A DNA stretch of 64,000 bases. Source: Phycisphaerales bacterium (GTDB taxonomy: Bacteria; Planctomycetota; Phycisphaerae; Phycisphaerales; SM1A02). Within the stretch, counting starts at the first letter, position 1; every line of letters starts with the position of its first letter. The stretch is taken from positions 45,270 through 109,269 of the forward strand of contig SIAR01000002.1 in NCBI GenBank assembly GCA_009691705.1, written 5' to 3'. The notes below the pieces were generated by a model. That model did no database searches. It worked only from the letters and a program-made list of their open reading frames with translations, and was not told where the DNA came from. Below, one piece after another: positions 1 to 7,452 of this stretch. The position numbers and the translations under genes were made by a program.

Positions 1-1
1 C

Positions 2-139
2 TGGGGAGATCTGCTCGATCGCTCCTGGCACCGCACCAACGGGATGAATGCGGCTGCGTGGTCTGCGGCGTGTCATGGGGAGAGTTTACTCGCCGAAAGT
101 GCAAAACTCTACGGACGACTCGCGAGAGATGGATCATGA
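2..139 (+). CDS. 3' end of an unidentified gene (partial)
   Basis: An open frame enters from the left edge and ends at a TGA at 137-139, giving about 45 C-terminal residues. The composition looks like real protein (WGDLLDRSWHR near the start, ESAKLYGRLARDGS at the end), with an amphipathic helix rich in Ala, Leu and Glu. It lies on the same strand as gltX and ends about 150 bases before it. The fragment is too short to assign to a family; a glycosyltransferase-type C-terminal helix is possible but is only a guess. The stop overlaps the ATG of a tiny downstream frame in an ATGA arrangement. Confidence 0.45.
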   Translation, partial: WGDLLDRSWHRTNGMNAAAWSAACHGESLLAESAKLYGRLARDGS

Positions 140-231
140 ATGCCCCAGTCGTTCAACCACCATTGCGGCCAGCACTGGTTGGCGAGCGCCGTGCATCATC
201 TGCTGCGCGGCAGTTAGAACTGGCGATTTGA
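136..231 (+). CDS. Possible 31-residue small ORF ahead of gltX
   Basis: An ATG at 136 overlaps the stop of the preceding partial frame (ATGA) and opens 31 codons, ending at TGA 229-231. The peptide is rich in Pro, Ala and Arg, has no hydrophobic segment, and I recognise no family. The only positive evidence is the coupling-type overlap, so this may be chance. The remaining bases to gltX (232-287) hold no clear promoter; the only ribosome-binding-like stretch (GGAAGGA, about 271-277) sits somewhat far from the gltX ATG. Confidence 0.2.
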   Translation: MNAPVVQPPLRPALVGERRASSAARQLELAI

Positions 232-287
232 GCCTCCTGCTAGATTTCACGACCCGCTCGCCCGCACTCGGAAGGATTGCCGCACCT

Positions 288-1943
288 ATGACCGATTCGA
301 TTCCATCACACCAGTCTGTCGTCACTCGATTCGCTCCAAGTCCCTCTGGACATTTGCACGTTGGAGGGGCTCGAACAGCTCTCTTCTGCTGGGCCTTCGC
401 AAAAGGTCGCGGCGGAAAGTTCGTACTGCGAATTGAAGACACCGATCAGAAGCGATCGAGTGATGCGGCGAGCATCGGATTCGTCAAGGACTTGCTTTGG
501 CTTGGGATTGATTTCGACGAGGGTCCCGAATATGAGGGATTGGGTGGGGGCGCCCACGGTCCTTACTTTCAGGCCCAGCGACTCGATATTTATCAGCGAT
601 ACTTTGAACAACTGCTTGCCAGCGGCGATGCGTACTACGCATTCGAAAGCGCCGACGAATTGGCGACACTGCGCGCCGAGGCCAAGGCAAGGAACCAGCC
701 ATTTCGGTACACGGGCGAAAGCAGTCGGGCGATGGCGCCGGCAGAAGTGAAGAGGCGACTTGCGGGTGGAGACGCCGCGGTCATTCGCTTTCACACACCA
801 CCCGGATCGATCACGATTCACGATGAGATTCTTGGTGATGCCACACTGCCCGAGGGCGAGGTGGATGACTTTGTGATTCGCAAGGCGGATGGTTTTCCGA
901 CCTACCACTTTGCGGTGGTTGTTGATGATGAACTCATGGGAGTCACGCACGTGTTGCGAGCGCAAGAGCATTTCAATAACTCTGCCAAGCACATCGTGCT
1001 GCAAGACGCACTCAAGTTTCGTCGGCCGGTTTACGGACACCTTCCGCTCATTTTCAATCCCGATGGGTCGAAGATGTCCAAACGCGACAAAGACAAAGTG
1101 CTTCGCAAGGCAGTCTCCGAGAAGGGATTGACAGCACCGCCTGCTGGGACGGTCGATCCCGCCATCTTTTCTGCCTGGCTTAAGGACAAGAACACACAAC
1201 TCGCTATCGACGCGGCGCAAACGTTGGCGCAAGCGATTGGTGCCGTACTGCCCGAGATCAACGTGGATGACTTTCGCAAATCTGGGTATCTGCCAGAAGT
1301 GATCTGCAACTTTCTCTCGCTCAATGGATGGAGCCCAGGGGGAGACGTGGAGAAGTTCGACCGAGAGTTTCTGAAGAAGAGTTTCGACCTCTCCCGAGTT
1401 GTGAAAACTGCGGCGAAGTTCGACCGTAACAAACTGTTGGCCTTCAATCTCGATGCGATTCAAGCGATGGGGCGGCAAGATTTCATCGCCCGCGTCGCGG
1501 CGCACGGACGTGACATGCATCCAGAGTTCATGGTCAAACTCACAGATGCGCAGTTTCGCTCGCTGTGCGATGCAAGCCAAGAGCGCAGCAAGACTCTCGA
1601 TGATCTCTTTCGGACCAACACATTCATCACGACCAGTGATGACGATCTCACGTGGGATGCCAAAGCGATTGCAAAGTTCATCGTCGCGGGAGAGCCAGCT
1701 GGTGCCGTGCATCTCGCAACTGCGCGCACCATCCTGCAGGAGTGCGACGAGTGGACGGTCAGTTCGCTCGAAGCGGCACTGAAGCCCTTCGCCGAATCGC
1801 TAGGAAATGTCGGCAAGATCGCCCAACCGCTGCGCGTGGCTGTCTGTGGTGGCACGGTGAGTCCGCCGATTTTCGACACGCTCGCAATCTTGGGTAAGGC
1901 GAGTTCACTTCGCCGCATTGATCGCTGTCTCGAATCGTTGTGA
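288..1943 (+). CDS. gltX: Glutamyl-tRNA synthetase with an insertion after KMSKR
   Basis: Class I aminoacyl-tRNA synthetase that charges tRNA-Glu with glutamate using ATP in the cytoplasm. The product is 551 residues from the ATG at 288. The frame is open further upstream, but that extra N-terminus is low-complexity and lies before the conserved start of the fold (RFAPSPSG). The HIGH-type signature is HLHVGG and the catalytic loop is KMSKRDK at about residue 262. Between this loop and the conserved DDFRKSGYLPE segment, which normally follows almost at once, there are about 50 extra residues (roughly 269-322). The C-terminal anticodon-binding helices are present. The enzyme identity is firm; the function of the insertion is unknown. 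Confidence 0.95.
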   Translation: MTDSIPSHQSVVTRFAPSPSGHLHVGGARTALFCWAFAKGRGGKFVLRIEDTDQKRSSDAASIGFVKDLLWLGIDFDEGPEYEGLGGGAHGPYFQAQRLDIYQRYFEQLLASGDAYYAFESADELATLRAEAKARNQPFRYTGESSRAMAPAEVKRRLAGGDAAVIRFHTPPGSITIHDEILGDATLPEGEVDDFVIRKADGFPTYHFAVVVDDELMGVTHVLRAQEHFNNSAKHIVLQDALKFRRPVYGHLPLIFNPDGSKMSKRDKDKVLRKAVSEKGLTAPPAGTVDPAIFSAWLKDKNTQLAIDAAQTLAQAIGAVLPEINVDDFRKSGYLPEVICNFLSLNGWSPGGDVEKFDREFLKKSFDLSRVVKTAAKFDRNKLLAFNLDAIQAMGRQDFIARVAAHGRDMHPEFMVKLTDAQFRSLCDASQERSKTLDDLFRTNTFITTSDDDLTWDAKAIAKFIVAGEPAGAVHLATARTILQECDEWTVSSLEAALKPFAESLGNVGKIAQPLRVAVCGGTVSPPIFDTLAILGKASSLRRIDRCLESL

Positions 1944-1998
1944 AAGTGTGCGCCACATCTTGCTGATTCTCGCACGCATGACTAGGATGCGATTCCAC

Positions 1999-2072
1999 GG
2001 ACCGTTGGCGCAGTTGGCTAGCGCGCCTCCATGACACGGAGGAGGTCACTGGTTCGAGCCCAGTACGGTTCA
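1999..2072 (+). tRNA. tRNA-Val (GAC)
   Basis: A complete 74-base cloverleaf. The acceptor stem GGACCGT pairs with ACGGTTC (one G-U). The D-arm is GCGC...GCGC. The anticodon stem CCTCC/GGAGG encloses the loop ATGACAC, giving anticodon GAC. The T-arm is ACTGG-TTCGAGC-CCAGT and the discriminator base is A. CCA is not encoded. It lies 55 bases after gltX on the same strand. Confidence 0.95.
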
Positions 2073-2110
2073 TTGAGTTTCGTGGCGCGGCGAGAAGCGC
2101 AGGGGGTCGC

Positions 2111-4525
2111 TTAGAAGCAGTTGCCCCAAGACGAGAAAATCGCCGTGATGTCCTGCCCATCGGTCATTCCGTCGCCAGTGACATCGCCAATGTTGCCGCT
2201 GCCCCATCCCGAGAGAACGGCGGTGATGTCGGCAGAGTCGACCACCCAGTCGAAGTTTGTATCGCCCAGGCACGGGAGCAGGCGATCGGCAATGGCAATC
2301 GTATGCGCCGCGCCTGCTGCGATCAGTCGAGTGTTGCGCAGGTTCGCTGGTGCGTCGCACTGTCCCCGCGTATTGGCGCCAACTGCAACCAAGTCTCCTG
2401 AAAAGTGTCGGAGAATTGTGTGATCTCGTCCAGCAGCGATTTGCGGAATCGCGGTGTGCGAGATGGTGAGATCGCACTGACCGTTGCAGGGGGCACCCCA
2501 CGCAACTACCGCGCCGTTCGCCCTGAGTGCGATGGTGTGTTGACCACCGGCGGCGATCGCCGTGCATGCCCCCGCACTGCCGAGGGCGGTGGGAACATCG
2601 CAGGCCCCGGAACCGCCAACAAGGTCGCGCACGATGCGAATCGCAAGCGAGGTATAGCCGCTGGATTTCAGATGTGAAAGCGAATCGCTATACCAGTTCT
2701 TAATCTGCAGCTCCTCGGACGATGTGAGTTTCGAAAGGTTGACGATCGTAAGATTCGGTTGCGCGAGCACCATCGAATCGGCGAACTCTCGTATCTCGCG
2801 CATCGCTGCATCAAAGCTGGTGGTTGGATGCGAGACCATCGCCACGAATGTGAGGTTCTCGAGTGGGGCGCCAAGCGCCGTCCATGCTTCTTCAACCGCG
2901 CCTTGCAGCGAGAGAATCGCACTGCCCCACGACTGGGGAAGGCCCGCATCGCGATTGATCCCGCCTTGAATGAACACGATCACGCGGCCACTTCCGCCGG
3001 CGGCAATCTGACGCGCCCGCAGTTCGCGCAGCCATGTCATGCGCGAATCGAGCGGCATCTGGGCAACATCGCGGGCGATCGTCGTCATCGTTGCGCCTCC
3101 GTGAAACTCGAGCGGCTGCACTGCAAACCCGCGCTCGCGGCGGTAGACGCTTTGCAGTCCAAAGCCGATGTTTCCAGTGATGCCACTGCTACCCGAGTAG
3201 GCGTTTCCACCGAGGTCCGCGTGGATTGTCGAACTGCCGCGACTGGGATCGGCAGCGAGCACAAGTTCGTCGCTCATCCAACCATACTGCGGGGCAGAGG
3301 CGCTTCGAAGTACGGGTGGTACGAGCACCGTTCCATTGACATCACGCCACGACTGAAAATACGAACCTGGTTGATCGGCCGCCGCCACAGAGGATCGCAA
3401 CACGCGGTAGATCAACTCGTTTGTGACCCCAATCGAGCTCGCTGCCGTGATGTACACCCCCGCGTTGTCCGCAAAAAATGGATTGGGTTGTGCTGCGATC
3501 CATCCAAAGTCAAATGGTGTTCCTGTTGTGTAGAGCCCACTCACCGCGGGATCGGGCGATGGTGAGAGCCACTGCGAGAGTTCGCTCGGTGCGTCGAGCG
3601 ATCCGCTAGTGAGAAATGCCGGCGCCGAATCGCTGGTCGAGCCGCGCCCAAGTGGCATTGCGCTCTGGAATGAGTCAACACCAATCGGGGGGCCGATTGT
3701 CGAGACAGGTAGAAGTGGCGTTGCGAACTCTTTAACTCCGATGTCGCGAAGGGCGACAGTGAATCCATCGTTCCAGCCATCCATCGATGAATTGTCACTG
3801 CCAGTACTGAATCCAGTGTTGCTATCGCCGCAGAGCAGAATGTCGACACTGTCGATGCCGTTCTTGGCGTCGAGCACGAAACTGCGCGCTTTGGATGAAC
3901 CAACCACCCCGACTGTTTGTTGGTTCATTCCCCACGCAGCGACTGAGCCATCGACCCGAAGTGCCACAGAGTGAAAACCTCCCGCGGCAATCTGTGAGCA
4001 AGTTCCCAGATTTGGAGGAATGGTTGCCTGCCCAAATGAATTGGATCCCCAGCCACGCACCACGCCGTTGACTTGAAGTGCGAGCGAGTGCGCGCTGCCT
4101 GCGGCGACTTGCGATGCAGAGGCGAGATCTGAAGGGATCGTCACCTGCAATGAGTCATTGCGTCCCCATCCGACGACCCGCCCATCGCTGCGAATAGCGA
4201 GCGAGTGATCCCATCCACATGCGACCGCGCTGCAGGCTCCCAAGTCTTGGGGCGGCGTGATCTGCCCCCATTGATCCGACCCCCAGCAGACGACTTCGCC
4301 CGAAATGCGAAGAGCCATCGTGTGGTCGGAGCCGCCTGCGATAGCGCTGCATTCTCCCAAGAGCGCAGGGACCTGGCATTGCCGTGACTCATTGGATCCC
4401 CAGCAGACGACTTCTTGTCTGGACTGGCCGTACCCCGTAGTAACAGATACATGTTGTGCGACCACCGCGATGCTTGCAAGCAGCGCAACCCGAGTTTGCA
4501 CGATTGATTGGCGACGCACGTTCAA
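2111..4525 (-). CDS. Secreted RCC1-type beta-propeller with embedded SGNH hydrolase and dockerin-like tail
   Basis: An 804-residue exported protein with an N-terminal signal segment (about 11-32). Four complete RCC1-like repeats (residues about 38-193) follow the pattern VV-x-WG-x-N...GQ...P..LG..S.IAAG..H..AL. A fifth repeat starts at 194 (SVAAWGMNQQ) and stops. Residues about 205-640 then hold a different domain with GDSN at 233-236, GGIN at 521-524 and D614/H618, resembling blocks I, III and V of SGNH/GDSL esterases. The second half of blade 5 resumes at about 641 (CDVPTALG...IAAGGQH), followed by blades 6 and 7. A dockerin-like tail (754-804) with two Asp-rich helical repeats ends in WGNCF. 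An in-frame stop lies just upstream, so the start must be TTG (4525) or the nearby GTG. The substrate is unknown. Confidence 0.75.
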   Translation of the reverse strand: MNVRRQSIVQTRVALLASIAVVAQHVSVTTGYGQSRQEVVCWGSNESRQCQVPALLGECSAIAGGSDHTMALRISGEVVCWGSDQWGQITPPQDLGACSAVACGWDHSLAIRSDGRVVGWGRNDSLQVTIPSDLASASQVAAGSAHSLALQVNGVVRGWGSNSFGQATIPPNLGTCSQIAAGGFHSVALRVDGSVAAWGMNQQTVGVVGSSKARSFVLDAKNGIDSVDILLCGDSNTGFSTGSDNSSMDGWNDGFTVALRDIGVKEFATPLLPVSTIGPPIGVDSFQSAMPLGRGSTSDSAPAFLTSGSLDAPSELSQWLSPSPDPAVSGLYTTGTPFDFGWIAAQPNPFFADNAGVYITAASSIGVTNELIYRVLRSSVAAADQPGSYFQSWRDVNGTVLVPPVLRSASAPQYGWMSDELVLAADPSRGSSTIHADLGGNAYSGSSGITGNIGFGLQSVYRRERGFAVQPLEFHGGATMTTIARDVAQMPLDSRMTWLRELRARQIAAGGSGRVIVFIQGGINRDAGLPQSWGSAILSLQGAVEEAWTALGAPLENLTFVAMVSHPTTSFDAAMREIREFADSMVLAQPNLTIVNLSKLTSSEELQIKNWYSDSLSHLKSSGYTSLAIRIVRDLVGGSGACDVPTALGSAGACTAIAAGGQHTIALRANGAVVAWGAPCNGQCDLTISHTAIPQIAAGRDHTILRHFSGDLVAVGANTRGQCDAPANLRNTRLIAAGAAHTIAIADRLLPCLGDTNFDWVVDSADITAVLSGWGSGNIGDVTGDGMTDGQDITAIFSSWGNCF

Positions 4526-4590
4526 CAGTATGCGCTATGAATCGCCAAAAGCAACTCACGATTGCTCTCACAGGGTGATACAACACTGAC

Positions 4591-5499
4591 ATGATGACCG
4601 ACAAAACTCTCCGCGGTGCGCGGGTTCTGGCTCAGAAACACGCTGTGGTCGATGGAAGTCGCTTTCGACTCGATGGGTGCGATCCAAAGGAGTGCGGCGG
4701 AAGGGATGGCCTGACAAAGAGCGGATCTCAAGATCTTCTCGCGCAAGGCATCGGCATCTTGGCTGAGTTGCAATCGAAGCTCTATGCGCAGGATCACTGG
4801 TCGATCCTCTTGATCTTTCAGGCGATGGACGCAGCGGGAAAGGATGGGGTGATCAAGCACGTCATGTCGGGGATCAATCCGCAAGGATGCGAAGTGCACT
4901 CCTTCAAGGCCCCCTCGAATGAAGAGCTCGACCACGACTTTATGTGGCGTTCGATGCGCCGGTTGCCACCGCGCGGAACGATTGGAATCTTCAACCGGTC
5001 CTACTACGAAGAAGTGCTCGTCGTGCGTGTGCATCCCGAACTCTTGCAGCATCAGAAACTGCCATCCCAGTTGCTCACAGACGATCTCTTCGATCAGCGC
5101 TACACGGACATTTGCAAGAACGAGCGCTTTCTCTCGCGCAACGGCACAGTCATTCGAAAGTTCTTTCTGCATGTTTCGAAGCAGGAGCAGCGCAAGCGAT
5201 TTCTTGAACGAATCGATGATCCAGAAAAGAACTGGAAGTTTTCGTCAGCAGATGTGCGAGAGCGTCAGCACTGGGACGAGTACATGGCCGCGTACGAGAC
5301 GGTGATCCAGAAGACCTCGTCACCCGAGTCTCCGTGGCATGTGATTCCGGCAGACAACAAGTGGTACACACGACTCGCGGTCGCGGCGGTGATCATCGAC
5401 ACCCTTGCATCGCTCGAACTGCACTACCCGAAGTTGGATGCAAAGCGACTCGCCGAACTGCAAGCGGCGCGAGCCGGGTTGATGGCCGAAAAATCGTAG
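4591..5499 (+). CDS. ppk2: Polyphosphate kinase 2 family protein (class III-like)
   Basis: Predicted polyphosphate:nucleotide phosphotransferase, which moves phosphate between polyphosphate and AMP/ADP or GDP. The 302-residue length fits the family. The Walker A segment is QAMDAAGKDG, followed by the family signatures NPQG and SFKAP. The Walker B-like strand is FNRSYYEEVLVVRV. The DAAGKDG and NPQG forms resemble the class III enzymes that can phosphorylate AMP and ADP, but class assignment by eye is tentative. Two tandem ATG codons (4591, 4594) are both possible starts. It is divergent from the propeller gene, with only about 65 bases between them, so promoters must be shared or overlapping. 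Confidence 0.9.
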   Translation: MMTDKTLRGARVLAQKHAVVDGSRFRLDGCDPKECGGRDGLTKSGSQDLLAQGIGILAELQSKLYAQDHWSILLIFQAMDAAGKDGVIKHVMSGINPQGCEVHSFKAPSNEELDHDFMWRSMRRLPPRGTIGIFNRSYYEEVLVVRVHPELLQHQKLPSQLLTDDLFDQRYTDICKNERFLSRNGTVIRKFFLHVSKQEQRKRFLERIDDPEKNWKFSSADVRERQHWDEYMAAYETVIQKTSSPESPWHVIPADNKWYTRLAVAAVIIDTLASLELHYPKLDAKRLAELQAARAGLMAEKS

Positions 5500-5520
5500 G
5501 CGACGCTCTGCGCGAAGAAA

Positions 5521-5897
5521 CTACTGCGATGCAATCTCGTTCTTGAGGTTTAGCACTGCTTGAGTATTGAGCGCGGCCGGCGACTCGGTTGCTACCACCA
5601 TTGCTTCGGCTTGCAGGATGAGCGCTGCGGTCGTGCGCAATCGCTAACTCTTGGCGATGCGCGCCTGGGTCGCAATGGTCACCGCCCGACTTGCATCGCC
5701 CGCTCTGGGAAAAGTCGCTCGTACATCGCCACGGCGTCCGCGGCGTTCTGCGCGGCGGCTGCTGTGTTTCCGAGCTCGAAGCGAATCCAAGCGAGCGTGT
5801 TGAGCGTGGCGCCAATCAACCCAACGATGCCAGCGGTGGCGAGACCACGAATGCCAATTGGTGCTGACTGTTGGAGCTGCGGGAGTTGGTCTTCCAT
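5521..5897 (-). pseudogene. Degenerate TPR-like small gene with a frameshift and an in-frame stop
   Basis: An ATG at 5897, preceded by a good ribosome-binding site (AAGGAG about 8 bases upstream), opens a frame whose product (LNTLAWIRFELGNTAAAAQ...VAMYERLFP) looks like a TPR helix pair. Near 5705-5715 (run TTTTCCC on the coding strand) the protein-like signal moves to another frame, continuing GDASRAVTIATQARIAKS. It meets an in-frame TAG at about 5644-5646, then continues LRTTAALILQAEAMVV to a final TAG at 5521-5523. The restored product would be about 125 residues. Two separate lesions argue for a pseudogene over a single sequencing error. It lies 32 bases downstream of the DUF3553 gene on the same strand. 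Confidence 0.6.
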
Positions 5898-5929
5898 CTG
5901 CGAACTCTCCTTCGTTGGGCGACGATGTG

Positions 5930-6562
5930 CTATCTCAACATACCTTGAAGTCTTCGAACCGTTCGGACAGCCAGCGGCGGGGCCGTCAGCAGAACCTGAT
6001 CGATGACTGGTTTCTCGCGGCGTAACTCACCGAGCAACTTCAGCACATGCGCATCGAGGTTGAAGATGAAGCGTTTGTAGAGTTGCTCAAGTTCTTGGCG
6101 ATTGAATCGCGCCATCGGATCGTCCAAGCCGCTCTGAGCAACCGACCACTCAACCAGCCGCGCAGCCGATCCATCGAAACGGTAGAGCTGGGTAGAAAAC
6201 TCGAACCGCTTGCGATGGCTCGCGAAAGGATCGGTCGCTTCGCCTGGTAAGGCGGTCATGATGTTGTCGGCTGATTGCTTTGAAACTGCGCCGAGCCAAC
6301 CGCCGCCTTTGGCAAGATCGATGTCGGTCACAGTTGGGCGCGTGTGAATGCCACTGCCAAAGCCCTGTTCGTCGATGGTTTCTAGCCCAGCGACACTTGC
6401 CAGCATGGTCTTTTCGCCAACCGAAGGAAAGCGAACCCAGACGCGCAGATCGGTTGTGGAGTCGCGTGTCACGACCTCAATCTTGGTGACACTGCCGATC
6501 CCCCATTCAGGACGGGCTGGATGCCGAACGCGATCACCCTTTTTGTATGTGGCTTCAATCAT
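5930..6562 (-). CDS. DUF3553 domain-containing protein
   Basis: A 210-residue cytoplasmic protein. The first ~60 residues match the DUF3553 pattern: KKGDRVRHPARPEWGIGSV followed by a beta-rich segment ending in VRFPSVGEKTML. This small domain resembles the SH3-like fold found next to UvrD-type helicases and CarD-like proteins. The rest (about 90-210) is helical and charged, with no motif I recognise. The molecular role is unknown. It is divergent from ymdB, with about 60 bases between, and probably co-transcribed with the broken TPR-like gene downstream. Confidence 0.8.
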   Translation of the reverse strand: MIEATYKKGDRVRHPARPEWGIGSVTKIEVVTRDSTTDLRVWVRFPSVGEKTMLASVAGLETIDEQGFGSGIHTRPTVTDIDLAKGGGWLGAVSKQSADNIMTALPGEATDPFASHRKRFEFSTQLYRFDGSAARLVEWSVAQSGLDDPMARFNRQELEQLYKRFIFNLDAHVLKLLGELRREKPVIDQVLLTAPPLAVRTVRRLQGMLR

Positions 6563-6621
6563 GCGATAGCGAGCGCGGTCACCGAATCAGTCATCCGTGC
6601 ATCGCCTTGTAGAGTGTAACG

Positions 6622-7452
6622 ATGCAGCGTGGAATTGTGATTGCTTTTTTTGGAGATTGCGTCGGGCAACCGGGACGGCGCGCTTTGCAGCAGGCGATCC
6701 CGCAACTTCGTGCCGAGTCGAACCCCGATGCGATCATCATCAACGGCGAGAATCTGCGCAATGGATCGGGGATAACTCCTGACCTCTACCGCGGACTGCG
6801 TGATATTGGGGCCGATGCGGTGACACTGGGCGATCACACTTTTCGTGATCCGAGGATTACTCCGATGCTTGAGGACCCCGCCGAACCGATTTCTCGGCCC
6901 GCAAATCTCTCGCTGAAAGCCCCTGGAAAGCGCTGGATTCGCATTCCGAAGTCTGCGACGCGACCGCGCGACATTTTTGTCGTGACGGTGCTTGGGCGAG
7001 TTTTCATGAACCTGCATGCCGACGACCCGTTTGCGTGCGTCGATGCAGTGCTCGCATCGCTTCCTGAGACTTCACCTCTTGTCATCGTCGAGGCGCACAT
7101 GGAGGCGACTAGTGAGAAGGCTGCACTTGCCCACTATCTTGATGGTCGCGTGGCCGCGGTGATCGGGTCGCACACCCATGTTCCAACGGCCGATGCGCGA
7201 ATCATGCGCGGAGGGACTGCGTTCGTGACTGATGTTGGGATGTGCGGTCCATATGCGAGTGTGATTGGACGGGAGCCTGTTGGCGTGTTGCGCGCTATGA
7301 CGACGGGTGTGCACACAAACTTTGAAATGGGCGAAGGTGGCGAACGGGCCTGCGGATGTTTGATAGAGATCGATCCAATCTCTGCCAAGTCGACCGCGAT
7401 CAAACGCATCGACTTCGAGGCCGATCTCAAACGTCCGCCGTTTGTGCGGTGA
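6622..7452 (+). CDS. ymdB: YmdB-family metallophosphoesterase (TIGR00282)
   Basis: A predicted di-metal phosphodiesterase of 276 residues, close to the family length; characterised relatives hydrolyse 2',3'-cyclic nucleotides. Visible motifs are FFGDCVGQPGR at the N-terminus, INGEN (metal-bridging Asn/Glu region), VEAHMEATSEK, GSHTHVPTADA and DVGMCGPY. One deviation: the usual GNHTW is GDHTF here, replacing the conserved Asn by Asp. Its 3' end overlaps the convergent 5-oxoprolinase gene by 26 bases. The fold is secure; the physiological substrate in this organism is not known. Confidence 0.9.
   Translation: MQRGIVIAFFGDCVGQPGRRALQQAIPQLRAESNPDAIIINGENLRNGSGITPDLYRGLRDIGADAVTLGDHTFRDPRITPMLEDPAEPISRPANLSLKAPGKRWIRIPKSATRPRDIFVVTVLGRVFMNLHADDPFACVDAVLASLPETSPLVIVEAHMEATSEKAALAHYLDGRVAAVIGSHTHVPTADARIMRGGTAFVTDVGMCGPYASVIGREPVGVLRAMTTGVHTNFEMGEGGERACGCLIEIDPISAKSTAIKRIDFEADLKRPPFVR

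Noticed and set aside
306..1712. Long open frame antisense to gltX (about 468 codons)
   Set aside because: It lies entirely opposite a firmly identified synthetase and its product is Cys/Arg/His-rich with no motif; it is a composition artefact.
2759..3565. Open frame antisense to the RCC1-SGNH gene
   Set aside because: Opposite a coding frame with clear repeats and motifs; the product has no recognisable fold and a shadow-type composition.
5644..5646. In-frame TAG as a programmed amber recoding site
   Set aside because: A separate frameshift lies just upstream and no recoding element or pyrrolysine gene is visible; decay is simpler.
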